Position numbers and translations under genes: made by a program. Shown here piece after piece: positions 9,921-21,320 of a stretch of DNA of 64,000 bases (its first letter is position 1; the number at the start of each line of letters is the position of its first letter). Source of the stretch: Candidatus Peribacteria bacterium (lineage in GTDB: Bacteria; Patescibacteriota; Gracilibacteria; BD1-5; UBA6164); the NCBI GenBank assembly GCA_023898505.1, contig CP060226.1:1178001-1242000 (forward strand). Direction: 5' to 3'. A model generated the notes under the pieces. The model searched no databases. It was given only the letters and a program-made list of their open reading frames with translations, and was not told the DNA's origin.

Positions 9921-12416
9921 TTATTTGTTTGCATCCTTTGTCGTTACTTTAGTATCATCTTTTTTTCCGAGAGGATTAGCAAAGGAACCGATACGATACT
10001 CGATCTCTTTACTAACAAAGGCTTCATCACGACCGTATTTGAGCCTTGAGAGTTCTACAAAGGCCTTTGCAACCTTTGGATCTCCAGGATCGACAAATGG
10101 ATTTCTTGGGATGATAGAAAAAGGTATGGTTGGCTGATTGTCTACGGCGAGTTTCATCACCGCCTTAAATTTATCCATATTTACGAGATCTTGATCAGCA
10201 AATGTCGGTGCATAATACTTTGCCATAAACTCACCGTCTTCTGGCCCGATTTTATAACTCATGACGCTTCCCACGTTACCAAAGATCGCATTTTTTAAGT
10301 TGAGACTTGATTTTGTCAGTGCATCAGACTTTTCTAGTTGGGCAAGATACTGGTGAGCGATGTTGAGACTGAGGCGATACTTTCTGGCTTCCGATAGGAT
10401 AGATTCGATAGAATCAGTAACATAGTTCTGAAATTCATCGATATAGAGGAAAAAATCACGACGCTCTTCTTTTGGTATCTTGTCACGGCGCATCGCAGCC
10501 ATCTGCATCTTGCTGACGAGAATCATACCGAGAAGCTGAGAGTTGATATCTCCGAGGCGTCCTTTTGATAAATTCACAAGGAGGAGTTTTCCTGACTGCA
10601 TTATTTCTCCGATATCAAAGCTGCTTTTTACCTGTCCGACAATATTTCTCATCGTTTTGTTGGTAATAAATTGACCAAATTTTGCAGCAAAGTACGGGAT
10701 AATTTCAGCCTTTTCTCTGTCTCCCATGGATGCAAATGTGGTTTCCCACCAAGCACGAACGATAGGATTTTTTACATGACGGACGTGATCTTTGCGGAAG
10801 TTTTCATCGGTAAAGAGACGTACGATATCGGTGATGGCTCCGCCTTGAGGGTAGTCCATAAGAGTCAGGACACCATTTCTAAAGTAATCTTGGATACGGG
10901 GTCCAAATATCTCATTACCAAAGAGTTTTATCATCATATTCATCGAGTCCATCGCCACCATTTCTTTCTCATCTTCTGTATGAGCTTCAAGCATGTTCAT
11001 CCCGATAGGTCTCGAAGTGTCTGATGGGTCAAAATAGATGACATCATCGGCACGCTCTCTTGGGATGTAGTTGAGGAGATCACGAGCGAGGTCTCCATGT
11101 GGATCTAGGACACAGACCCCATTTCCATTTTCTACGTCTTGTTTTGCCATGGCAAGGAGCTGAGTAGATTTACCTGTACCCGTTTGTCCGATAACATAAA
11201 AGTGACGAAAACGATCTTCATTTTTCATACGGATCTCACGCTTGATCCCACGGTGCATATTGTAACCAAGGAGGATTCATTCCTTTGGAATATCCGATGG
11301 AGCCTTGACGATTTTAAAGTTTTGCCATTTGATTTCTGGTGTTTTGTTGTAGCGGTAATGCGGGAAATGAAAGAGGGAAGAAAGCTCTTCGGTATTCAGA
11401 ATCATACGTTTTAGATACAGGGGCTTTCTGAAATAACGATAGATGTAGTTTTTTATAAGAGATTCGTTTGAGTGGTGAAGTGTGCGAATAAACTTGTTAA
11501 AATCTGGATAGGAAAACTGCGAAAAACTCGATGAGATGTTGGTGAGTTCTGTTTCTACGAGATGCTTATTGTTTCCCGTAACGATGATGCGAATCATGGT
11601 TTCAAATCCACTCTTATCTCCCTTTTCATCTACGGTTTTTGCACGTTCTTGTGTGAGGGCGGAAGTATTGTCATCTTTTCCCATGGGATCTTTACTCTCG
11701 TCTCCACTTGAGAGGAGTGCTTCAGCAAGTCCGTAGAGGAGTTTAAATGGATTCAGAGTAAAGAGTGCTGATTTACCTTTCATGATTTTTGAAGAGGCTT
11801 TGGAACACTGTCCTTGCCAGTCATCGTCAATTGGTTTCAGGAGTATCTGTACTACTGCTGATTCATCTTCTTCGAGCTTTGAAAATGCATTGGTAATGTT
11901 GTTAATTGGATCGGATTCGAGTTTCTGGTAGGTTTTAATTGGAAAGAAAAATGCTTTTTTTGTATGCATATAACAAGACTCGTGAAACTTTCTATTTTCA
12001 AAGATATTGAGCTCTGTAGTTTCTTCGACGATAGCATCAGGATAAAACCCATTGATTTGTTTTTCGATGAGTTTCTTATAATTATGTGGAGCAACAATAA
12101 AAAAGTAGATTTCCCCCTCGTGAGCGACATACTCAAAACTGAGGGTATCTTGTCCGAGTATTTTTTTGAGTATTTTTCCGCTGTAAATACTTTTGAGTGA
12201 GGCAAAGAGTTGTTCCATCACGGCAACGGATTCTTTAAAATCTTTTGCCGTTTCTTTTTTTTCATCGAGTTCGCTATCTTTTTTTGGAAGTGTAACTTTG
12301 AGAAAAGTCAGTTTCAGTGTACGCTTAAAGTCCTCTTTTCTACGGATGATATAGAGGGAAATCTGCCAGGCAATGGCGAGAGCGATGACTCCGATGATGA
12401 TGAATTGAATTGCCAA
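9921..12416 (-). CDS. VirD4/TraD-like conjugative coupling ATPase
   Basis: One 831-residue gene. A TGA at 11277 (SDIPKE-G-ILLGYN) is read as Gly and joins an N-terminal half with the ATPase half; the standard code would split them. Residues 1-25 are a membrane anchor. The C-terminal half carries Walker A (GQTGTGKSTQ), CVLDPHGDL, a DIVRLFTDENFR segment and Walker B (FFLYIDEFQNY). This is the layout of the VirD4-like or type IV secretion ATPases common in candidate phyla radiation genomes, which move DNA or protein across the membrane. The start is TTG 12416. No other secretion genes are adjacent, so the substrate is unknown. Confidence 0.88.
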
Positions 12417-12778
12417 AGGAGTGAATCATTAGAGGGGTAAAATAACTTTCATAAGTATATCATATTTGATGGGAAATACAAAGTTTCCGTGAGATTTTTT
12501 GAAGTGGATGAAAAATAGGCGAGTAAATTAGAATTTTATGGGGAAGTGAGTATGATGGGTGGGATTAATTATAATTATAAATATATGTCTAATTGTATAG
12601 ATATAAGAGAGGATATGCAAAAGTGAGTTTGAGGTGTTAGTTGTTGTGTTTAAAATATGGAAACAATATTTATTGACCGGTCCCCATATATTAGTACACG
12701 CAGTTTAAATAAATTTTGAAGTATATAGGCATGCATATATAGTCAAAATAACTGCAATTATTTACTAAATATATAGAT

Positions 12779-13084
12779 ATGACCCGAATACCACTCCAAT
12801 TGAAAGAAAAGATATTAGAAGCTATCAGAGATGATGGATTAACTACTCAACAAGCATCGGAAGAATATGGCGTAAAAATAGGCACCATTCAGTATCGGTT
12901 GCGTCAGCAAGTAGAACATGATGGCAGTTGAGAAAGAATGCATCTCTGAAAGATACGTCGCCTAGAAAAACAAAATGAGGATTTTCTGTTAATCATAGGA
13001 GAACTCACAGCAGAACTGAATAAAATAAAAAAAAAGAAATATGGGCACGTCAGTCCTGGAAAATTCAAACGGCAAGAAATATAA
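12779..13084 (+). CDS. IS3 transposase OrfA (helix-turn-helix)
   Basis: A 101-residue protein beginning MTRIPLQLKEKILEAIRDDG. It has an HTH (TTQQASEEYGVKIGTIQYRL) that binds the element's ends and a C-terminal leucine-zipper-like helix. Two TGA codons are read as Gly. The frame ends at TAA 13082. At 13027-13035 nine A's followed by G contain the canonical A-AAA-AAG slippery heptamer, so a -1 shift here would produce the OrfAB transposase. The IS therefore follows the host code. Confidence 0.85.
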
Positions 13085-13890
13085 TAAAGAAGTACAAGAA
13101 CATAAATAAAACATCTCTTGCAAAAGCTTTTTGTATAGGACGAAACAGTTTGTATTACAAACCACGTAAACTCATATCAGACTACACTCTAGCAATACAA
13201 ACAAGAACCATTCATATTCTTGATCCTTACTATGGACAAAGAAGAGTTGCCTACGCATTAAAGAGAAACAAAAAACCAGTGACAAGAATTATGCAGAAGA
13301 TAGAGCTCTATGCTTACACAAGAAAAAGACAGTTCAGAAAACCTTGAGATAGAAACCTCCCACATATGGGAGTAGAAAACAAAAAGAAATCCCTAGAAAT
13401 ACAACACTCTCATCAAGTATGGAGTTCAGATTTTACTCATCTGTATTACAAGGAAAAAGAGTTCTATCTTGCTACTGTACTTGATGAATACTCAAAAGAA
13501 ATAGTTGGGTACACACTTGGGTTTCATCATGGGAAAGAACTCATTCTACGAGCACTAGCGAATGCTATGAAGCGAAGTAAAACTATTCCTCAGTTTCTCC
13601 ATTCTGATCAGTGAAGTGAATACAGAAGTTATGAATACTTTGATACACTCAAGCGATACAATATCTCTGCTTCTATGAGCAGAAAGTCTTCTCCTTGGGA
13701 AAATGGACCACAAGAATCATTTTATGGGAAGTTCAAGTTCGAGTTATGAAATCTCAATAGATTTGATTGTATTGAACAGGCTATCGAAGCTATACATTTA
13801 CAGATATATTATTACAATAATCATCGTATTCATACTTCGTTAAAAATGAGCCCAAAAGAGTATCAAAAAAGAGAGAAAAATTCTCTCTAA
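13024..13890 (+). CDS. IS3 transposase OrfB (DDE integrase domain)
   Basis: The frame is open from 13024 after a stop at 13021 and is entered by -1 frameshift from orfA. The product has the rve integrase core: WSSDFTHLYY (first D), LHSDQGSEY (second D) and ENGPQESFYGKFK (E), the complete DDE triad. TGA codons at 13345, 13612 and 13747 are read as Gly; the one at 13612 is the conserved glycine of DQGS. It ends at TAA 13890, 41 bases before the right end of the element. The catalytic residues look intact, so the element may be active. Confidence 0.88.
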
Positions 13891-13932
13891 ATTGTTTGAT
13901 TCCAGTTGTACTAAGAATGGGGGGCTTGACAA

Positions 13933-14742
13933 TATTTTAACAGGCCATTTTTTGAAAGAGAAGAAAAATCTTATAATTTTGATTTATTATGAAATTACAT
14001 TCCTAATAAAACAAATTTTCTATGAGAAGAATACGAAAAACTAAAAAAGAATTATTTAGATACATATATTTTATCAAGTTATGATTATAAACAGAATCTT
14101 AGGGCAATTGAAAATTTACTTATAGATTTAAGTTTCTCTTCTTCAAAACTAGAATGAAATACTTATAGTTATCTTGATACAGAGATACTTATAAAATACA
14201 ATAATTCTGCAAAGTGAAAAACTCAGGCAGAAACCCAAATGATTTTGAATCATAAAAATGCTATAAAATACATTATAGATAATAAACATGAAATAAAACT
14301 TTCTAAAAAAGATTTTCAAAATATTCATATTTTACTTTGAAAATGATTATTACTAGAAAATCACTTATGAAAAATTAGAAAATCAGAAGTGAATATAGGA
14401 GGTTCTTCTTATACTCCTTTAAGTAATCCTTTTCAATTAGAAGAACAATTTGAAATATTTTTACAAAAATTAAATGAAATAAAAAATCCATTTGAACAAT
14501 CATTATTTATACTTGTATTTATTCCATACTTCCAAATTTTTATGGATATAAACAAAAGGACTTCTCGTATTTGAGCCAATATTCCTTTGATAACAAATTG
14601 ATTAATTCCTTTTAGTTTTTTACAAATAAATGATAGAGATTATATAAATGCAATTTTAGCAATTTATGAATTAAATGATGTAAGTCTTATGAGAGAATTG
14701 TTTGTAAATAATTATTTACTCAATATAAAAAGATACTCTTAG
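13933..14742 (+). pseudogene. Fic-family protein, 5' end lost at the IS junction
   Basis: The frame is open from the IS right end to TAG 14742. It contains the Fic inhibitory-type motif SSSKLEGNTYS, then KTQAETQMILNHKNAI, the IGGSSYTPL strand, and the core IPYFQIFMDINKRTSRIGAN followed by PFSF. This matches the Fic subfamily with a PYLQPFxDxNKRTSR core, which lacks the usual catalytic His. Fic proteins typically AMPylate targets. No N-terminus or start codon is present, because the IS3 element lies directly against the coding sequence, and the C-terminus is also short. Many TGA codons are read as Gly. The missing 5' part was not found left of the IS. Confidence 0.8.
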
Positions 14743-14765
14743 AAATTAAAATTCACTCTTTTTCT

Positions 14766-15215
14766 ATGTCCAAAATCATCCTCCTTGATTCCATCCGCTC
14801 GATGCAAAACGTCGGTGCTATCTTCCGCAATGCGGATGGTGCTGGTTTTGAAAAAGTGATTCTGACGGGGTATTGTCCCTATCCTCCTCGTGGGGAGATT
14901 GGGAAGACGGCTCTTGGTGCGGAAACTTGGATCGATTGGGAGTATTTTTCCGAGCCGGTAGGGATAGTACAGCAACTGAAAAACGAGGGCTATGTCGTCT
15001 ACAGTGTAGAACTTGATGAGCGTAGTATCGACTACCAAGAATTGCAAAATTTTGACGATGAAAAGGTGTGTCTTATTATGGGAAATGAAATCTCTGGAGT
15101 TCGCCAAGAATTGTTAGACTTATCAGACAAAATTGTTATGATACCGATGCGTGGAAAGAAAGAAAGTTTGAATGTCAGTGTTGCTGCGGGGATTGTGATG
15201 TATGCCGTGAATTAG
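14766..15215 (+). CDS. SpoU/TrmH-family RNA 2'-O-methyltransferase
   Basis: A 149-residue SPOUT methyltransferase. Motif 1 (LDSIRSMQNVGAIFRNADGAG), motif 2 (LIMGNEISGV) and motif 3 (IPMRGKKESLNVSVAAGIVMY) of the SpoU family are all present; SAM binds in the C-terminal trefoil knot. The size fits a minimal TrmH-like catalytic domain without an extra RNA-binding extension. There are no UGA codons. The RNA target (tRNA or rRNA 2'-O) cannot be told from sequence. It starts 24 bases after the fic remnant, and dispersed repeats follow it. Confidence 0.9.
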   Translation: MSKIILLDSIRSMQNVGAIFRNADGAGFEKVILTGYCPYPPRGEIGKTALGAETWIDWEYFSEPVGIVQQLKNEGYVVYSVELDERSIDYQELQNFDDEKVCLIMGNEISGVRQELLDLSDKIVMIPMRGKKESLNVSVAAGIVMYAVN

Positions 15216-15238
15216 GGGCTTTTGAGAAATCATTATTA

Positions 15239-15338
15239 GCTTCCTTTAGAATGAAAGGAAGCTGTCCCGAGTATTCGGGTCTGATGGATTATAAAAATGA
15301 AAATACTTCTAATTGATTCCTGCCTTCGCAGGAATGAC
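15239..15338. repeat. Composite dispersed repeat
   Basis: The stretch 15239-15293 (GCTTCCTTTAG...AAAGGAAGC hairpin, then GTCCCGAGTATTCGGGT, then CTGATGGATTAT) recurs nearly intact at 37208-37261. It is followed by an ATTCCTGCCTTCGCAGGAATGAC element (15315-15338) identical to 9887-9910. Both are intergenic. Their structure suggests dispersed hairpin elements. Confidence 0.7.
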
Positions 15339-15348
15339 CTATAAAAAA

Positions 15349-17172
15349 ATGCTAAAAAAAATACTCCTCATCATCCTTGGCTATCTACTTATTGCCATCC
15401 CTCAGAGTTTGGCAGCGAGTATCCCTGTGGATCAGGTATTTTCTGATATCTGAACAGACTATAAATACTACGATGAACTCCAGACCTTGTATGATCGTGG
15501 GATGGTATTTCCAGATAGTGAGGGGAGGTTTAATCCTCTGAAACTCTTAAATAGAGATGAATTTGTGGGAATATCTCTGGAAGTAGTCTGTAAAAAATGT
15601 ATCCAGCCAAATACAAATTTTAGCTTTATCGAAGCATATCAGTGAACGACACCATTTTTTGATGTCTTAGAAACAAATCCATACTTTTACTGTATCGCCG
15701 ATGCGGATGCCAATGATACGGTTCGTGGGTATGATGCTGGCTATGTCTGTGAAGATGGAAGTAGTCGTGCAAACGAGCGACCATTTTGTGTGAACAATAA
15801 AATCACTTTGGAAGAAGCAATCGCCGTCATCCTCAGAAACTCAGGTATTTTCTCCATTGCGGATAATCAGGCGGTGATGAACGATATCCTTGCAGGACGT
15901 ATCACGGAAAATATCGCCGAAGATGTGGCTCCGAAAAATCTCGATGGAAGCCCCTATACTTTTTATGGGTATTTGCGAGAAGCACTTACCTATACACTGA
16001 GAGAAGTGACTCCATCAGGCGAGGAAAAAGTATATCAACTCCTAGAACTGAAAGATGGAAAGATCCGTCCCAAGAAACAAGTAACCAAAGAAGAATTTCT
16101 TCGTATTGCCTATATCGCTCTCAAAGCAAATAGTTGTATCGAAGTGAGTAAAAATAGTCTTTCTCTTGATTTTCATATCTTTGATGCCAGTTGTAGCGAA
16201 GGATCCAATTGTAGCGAGAGTCCACTTACGAGTGATCAAAAAATCTATGACTTCTGAGCTCAGATACAGGGATTTTGTAGTCAATGAATCGATGAACCAA
16301 ATGGCTATATCTGGAGGTTTATCAATGAGCAAACGGGAGATGAAATTAAAAAGTATGGAAAATATCTGGATAATTATGAATTTTTAGAAAATGGTGTTTG
16401 GAAAGTATTTCTTCGTGTCGTTGATAGGTGTGGAAATACGGCGGAAGTGATGCATACGATGGCGATTGGTGACTGAGTAAATGGACTTGATGTAAGTATA
16501 GAAGCCGATCCACTGATTGGGTATGGACCACTGTTTGTCGATTTTGAAGGAATTAGTCCAGAAGGGACTTCGTATATATGGGACTTCTGAGATGATACAA
16601 CAGGTTTCGGAAGAAGTATCTCTCATGTGTATCGTATCCCCTGACTCTATGAAGTGACTCTCCGTGTACAGGATGCAAATAATCATTTTTCTGATGCAAC
16701 CGTAGTTATAAATGTTCTCGATACAGGAATCGATACCTCTGGCATCAATCTCGATGGAGTACAAAGTTTTGATGCCAACCGTGATACCGATGGGGATGAT
16801 GTACGAGATAGTGATGATATCTGTCCTGATATCCCAGGAGAAGCAATCAATAATGGGTGTCCTGTATTTGGAGACCGTTGTGGAAGTGACTGTTCTTGTC
16901 CAAGAGGATATACCTGTTCTACTACCGATATAAATAATTGTAGTACTGTATGAATCTGTCGACCAGTCTCATTTGCTACATCGATTGACTCTTGTCTTAT
17001 TTGAGAATCAAAAGCCATTATCTATGGAAACGCAAGTTGTAACCAGTGCCCGTGTAATAATTTTCTTGATTTCTTATCGGCGATACGTCGATGTGATTAT
17101 CTCTTCCCAGCGATTACTTCTCCTGATGCGACGGAGATTTATTCTCGAGGAGACCTCTATAAAGTATATTAA
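15349..17172 (+). CDS. Secreted surface protein with SLH-like and PKD domains
   Basis: A 607-residue exported protein. It has a signal peptide (MLKKILLIILGYLLIAIPQS, then AAS), an SLH-like segment (VFSDIGTDYKYYDELQTLYD...GMVFPDSEGRFNP), and a Cys-containing middle. A PKD domain near residues 390-445 has YIWDFGDD and HVYRIPGLYEVTLRV. A TSP3-like calcium motif (DTDGDDVRDSDDICPD) and a Cys-rich tail follow. Nine TGA codons are read as Gly, including the conserved G of WDFGD (16588) and of PGLYEVTL (16642). It is a probable cell-wall-associated protein for adhesion. Confidence 0.87.
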
Positions 17173-17189
17173 TTTTTAAATTACAGTAC

Positions 17190-18299
17190 ATGAAACCAAG
17201 TTCACTTATATCTCTCAATCTTACGATTATCACTATCGTTCTCGTTTTATATATCTTGCATGCTGGGGCCTCGATGTTTATTAATTTTGTTATTGCACTA
17301 CTTATCAGCTTGACGATTATCTCTCTTGCTGGTTTTTTTCGTAGGAGAGGACTCCATAAGGTTTTGGCTTTTATATTTGCGCTTCTTACCATCATACTCT
17401 TTTTCTGGGGAGTGGGGTATATCATCAATTCCAACATCGAAGATATCATTGCATTGGCTCCTCAGTATCAACAAAAGTTTGTAAATCTGACACTTCCATT
17501 GCTCCAGAGTATTCCCTATGTTGATGTTAGTCATATCGAAAAAGATATCTTGACGCAGATTAATATCGGGGATCTCCTGAGTGGTCTTGCTCAAGCGATT
17601 ACCAAGATTATTTCAAGCCTCGGAGTTATTTTCTTTTATACACTTTTTATCTTGTTGGAACATCGCTTTTTTTCTCAGAAGCTTGCCCTTATCTTCGGCA
17701 AGAGGACACATGGTTCGAGGGTATTTGAAGTGATGGAACATATCAAACATGATGTTCGTTCATATTTTGTAATCAAGACAGTAGTAAGTTTGATTACGGG
17801 GATACTGAGTTATATCGTCCTCTTGATTTTTTGAGTCGATTTCGCGCTTTTCTGGGCGTTTCTTATATTTTTACTCAACTTTATTCCGACCATCGGTTCG
17901 ATTATTGCCGTTATGTTTCCCCTCTTTTTCTCGTTTATCCAGTTTGAGGGGGTTTCGTTTCCATTTATTGGGTTGCTTATTTTCTTGCCAGCGATACAAG
18001 TACTTATGGGAAATATTATCGAGCCGAGATTTGTTGGGAATAAGCTCAACTTGAGCCCACTCGTAATTATCATCTCTCTTGGTTTTTGGGGAGTGATTTG
18101 GGGAGTAGTAGGGATGCTTCTTTCTGTCCCGATTATGGTTATCATCAATATTATTCTTTCGAACTTTAATTCGACTCGTCCAATAGCGATTCTCCTCTCT
18201 GAAAAGGGAAATATCCGTACCGAGTTTATCCCTTCCAAAAGTCCAGGAGCGAAGAACTTACTCAAAAAAGTAAAGGGGACATTTAGGAAGAAGAAATAA
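17190..18299 (+). CDS. AI-2E family transporter (PerM/TqsA-type permease)
   Basis: A 369-residue polytopic membrane protein starting at ATG 17190. It has paired N-terminal spans, a central periplasmic helical region and C-terminal spans. The family signature LNFIPTIGSIIA, IGLLIFLPAIQVLMGN-IIEPRF and LSPLVIIISLGFWGVIWG are evident. One TGA (17832) is read as Gly in LIF-G-VDFALFWA, the conserved glycine before this signature. The family includes exporters and Na+/H+-linked transporters; the substrate is not predictable. The preceding surface-protein gene ends 17 bases upstream. Confidence 0.9.
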
Positions 18300-18316
18300 A
18301 CTAATAATATAGATAT

Positions 18317-18994
18317 ATGCAGTGTTGTGAAAAGGTATGACAATACTTACGACAAAAAGGGAAAGCATGTAATGAATTAGCTACATATATTGGCACATTG
18401 GTATATAATATATTATTTATGCCAAATGCCATTACATCACCTCGAGTATATGATGGTGATTTTTCAGAATCTCCTTGACTTAAAGTAGCAGAGAAGCTGT
18501 ATCATGTACTATTGGATCAGTGATGATTTCAACAGCAGAGATTTCAAATAGTTTTCCCATGACAAGTAGTTGGTATCACAAAAGAAATTGACGTAGATGG
18601 ATTTGATGAAGCTCATGTAAGACTTTATTGGCACGGATGAATTACTTGTGAATTGGAACAGTGAAGATTTTGATTAGAACATTGGCAATGAAATAGAGAA
18701 TGATGAGCAGAATATTTGCTTGATATTTTAGAAACAAATAGATGATTATTTTCTGAGAGTGAGTTTGAGATGCTTATTCGTAATATATGAGGGAAGAATG
18801 TAGAAGAGTATTTATGCAGGCCAAATAATTGGTTTATGAATCGCCACTTTTATTATAGGATGATACCAGTGAATATAGTTATAGGAGTGTACTCATTTGA
18901 TTTGTTTTTAGCACTATATACCCCAATTTTTCTTTTGGGTGTATCTTTGATTCATAAACATACTGCTAGAATCGCTCTAAAAGAATATTCTTAG
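18317..18994 (+). CDS. Hypothetical membrane-anchored protein, extremely UGA-rich
   Basis: The frame runs from ATG 18317 to TAG 18994 (225 aa) and contains 13 in-frame TGA codons, more than its GGN glycine codons, so no standard-code ORF of useful length exists. With Gly it reads as a coherent protein with a soluble, acidic and aromatic N-terminal part (VRLYWHGGITCELEQGRFG). Near the C-terminus is a hydrophobic hairpin or membrane segment (IVIGVYSFDLFLALYTPIFL). I do not recognise the family. It follows the AI-2E transporter by 17 bases and a terminator lies beyond it. Confidence 0.75.
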
Positions 18995-19033
18995 TTTCTT
19001 TTTTTAAGTTTGCATCTCTCTATATATCACTAT

Positions 19034-19075
19034 AATCCTCTACGATATCGTACATATCATAGAGGATTTATTTTT
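19034..19075 (+). terminator. Rho-independent terminator
   Basis: The stem AATCCTCTA/TAGAGGATT is followed by TTATTTTT, 39 bases after the UGA-rich gene and before pnp. Confidence 0.65.
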
Positions 19076-19110
19076 GCTGATAATCATTTATCGGTGAGGA
19101 TAAATTCTGC

Positions 19111-21318
19111 ATGGTATTTGCGGTTCAATCTTTATTTTTTATTTTTTTTGTTATGATTGGATTATCAGATGCCAATGCGGTGGATATCAAACCACTGAAA
19201 AAATCCTATACCGTTGCGGGAAAGCAAATTACGTTTGAAACGGGAAAACTGTGTCTTCTGACTCAAGGTTCTGTAGTAATGAGTGATGACCAAGGAAATG
19301 TTCTCATGGTAACTGCTGGATTTAACGAACATCCATCAAATCCTCAAGCAGACTTCTTCCCACTTGTCGTCGACTATACGGAGAAGTATTATGCGAATGG
19401 TAAAGTTGGGGGAAATAGATTTATGAAACGTGAGGGGAGACCAAGTGAAGTAGCTACGCTTACTTCAAGGATGATTGATAGACCTATTCGTCCAATGTTT
19501 CCAAAAGGAATTATTAACGATACCCAGATTATCGCTACAACTATGAGTAGTGATGGAGAACGCGATATGGGGGCTTGGGGGATAACATGAGCAAGTCTTG
19601 GATTACTTCAGACAGGAGCTCCATTTGAAGGGCCAGTTGCTGGAGTGCATATTGCACTTATGGCCGATGGAAGTTATATCTACTCTCCAAGTTTTAAAGA
19701 ACTTGAGGCTTCAGTGCTTGATCTCATCGTTGCAGGTACCCTTGATGCTATTACCATGGTGGAAGCGGGAGCAAAAGAAGTGAGTAATGAACAAATGGTT
19801 GCAGCTTTGAGCTATGGGCATGATTGTATCAAAGAGCTTTGTGCGGCACAAAATGATTTTATGCAAGACTATACAAAACAGTTTGGTATTTCTGAACCAA
19901 AGATTTCGTATAACCTTCCTGATGAAACACTCTATAGTCATGTACAAGATTTTTTAACAAGAGAAAAACTTGAAGCACTCTACAATAAAGGGAAAAAAGA
20001 ATTTCAACACGTACTTGATAGTCTAGATACAGAAGTAGCAGAGTTTTTAGTAGAGAAAGGATTTATTCCTACACCAGAAAATGGAGAAGCTCCAGATACT
20101 GGTTTTGTCGGAGCCATGGTATACAAGAGAGTAAAAGAAGTGATGAGAAAGAATGTCCTCGAAAAAGAACAAAGACTTGACGGGAGAAACATCAATGAAG
20201 TCAGAAAGATAAAAACAGAGGTATCTCTCCTGCCAAGAACTCATGGTTCTGCACTCTTTCAAAGAGGGATGACACAGGTGCTCAATATAACGACACTTGG
20301 AGGACCAGAGGATATCCAGATTATTGATGGGATGTTTGAAGAATCAACCAAAAGATATATCCACCATTATAATTTCCCTCCATACTCTGTCGGAGAAGTA
20401 CGTATGATGCGTGGAGTGGGAAGAAGAGAAGTAGGACACGGAAGACTGGCGGAAAGAGCACTTGAGGCAGTGATGCCAAGTGAAGAAGAGTTTCCATATA
20501 TGGTTCGTAGTGTTTCTGAGGTTACGACGTGTAATGGTTCAAGTTCTATGGCGTCAGTGTGTGGATCAACGATGAGTCTCATGAACGCAGGAGTTCCAAT
20601 CAAAGCCCCCGTTTCTGGAGTAGCGATGGGGATGATCTATGATGAATCTACGGGAGCATATAAAATCCTCTCCGATATCCAGGCACAAGAGGACTTCCTC
20701 GGAGATATGGATTTCAAGGTAGCAAGAACCGAGAAGGGTATTACAGCGATGCAGCTGGATGTAAAGATAAAGGGACTTCAGATGAAGATCTTTGAAGAAG
20801 CCTTTGCACAAGGAAAAGAAGCCAGTGAATATATCTTGGCTGAGATGCTGAAAACACAACCAAAGGTTGCAGAGAAACTTTCTCCGTATGCTCCACTTAT
20901 TATGAGTATCCAAGTACCAGAAGAAAAAATCAGAGAAGTGATTGGAAAAGGAGGAGAAAATGTACAACGTATGGAAAAAGAGTATGGGGTAAATGTGAGT
21001 ATTGCAGATGATGGTATGACAACCATTACGGCTCCAGATCAAGTGAGTGGAGATAAGGCGATTGCCGATATAAAAGCACTTCTTTGGGAACCAAGTATCG
21101 GAGATATGGTATCATGAAACGTTGTGAAAATCATAGATGGAGTTGGGGCTATCGTAGAGTTCAAGGGGAAGTCTGGTATGATTCACATCTCAAAACTCTC
21201 AAAAGAAAGAGTAAATAATGTCGAAGATGTAGTAAAAGTCGGAGATACTGTCGATGTAGAAGTGATCCAAGTAGATAAAGAAAAGTGAAGAGTTGGATTG
21301 AAACTGATGCAAAAATAA
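19111..21318 (+). CDS. pnp: Polyribonucleotide nucleotidyltransferase (PNPase)
   Basis: PNPase is the phosphorolytic 3'-5' exoribonuclease of mRNA turnover. It contains two RNase PH folds (FETGKLCLLTQGSV...; RSVSEVTTCNGSSSMASVCG), GRPSEVATLTSRMIDRPIRP, the alpha-helical linker, a KH domain (EVIGKGGENVQRM) and a C-terminal S1 domain (VVKIIDGVGAIVEF, GMIHISKLS). It is 735 aa. TGA codons at 19588 (T-G-ASLG, conserved), 21115 (start of S1) and 21286 are Gly. Without them the S1 domain would be lost. The ATG at 19111 adds a hydrophobic stretch ending AANA-like, and an internal ATG 19153 is an alternative start. Confidence 0.96.
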
Positions 21319-21320
21319 AA

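Larger units (their letters stand above)
12675..13931 (+). mobile_element. IS3-family insertion sequence
   Basis: The element spans terminal inverted repeats of about 28 bp. The left end TGACCGGTCCCC...TTAGTACA at 12675-12703 matches the reverse complement of the right end at 13904-13931 (TGTCAAGCCCCCC...TTAGTACA), both with TG...CA tips. It encodes orfA and orfB, joined by a -1 slippery A-run. A clear target-site duplication is not visible. It abuts a 5'-truncated fic gene on the right. The 258 bases to its left (12417-12674) hold no gene I can support. Confidence 0.88.

Noticed and set aside
12661..13940. Target-site duplication of the IS3 element
   Set aside because: The 3-4 bases flanking the inverted repeats do not match clearly in any register; the AT-rich flanks make chance matches likely.
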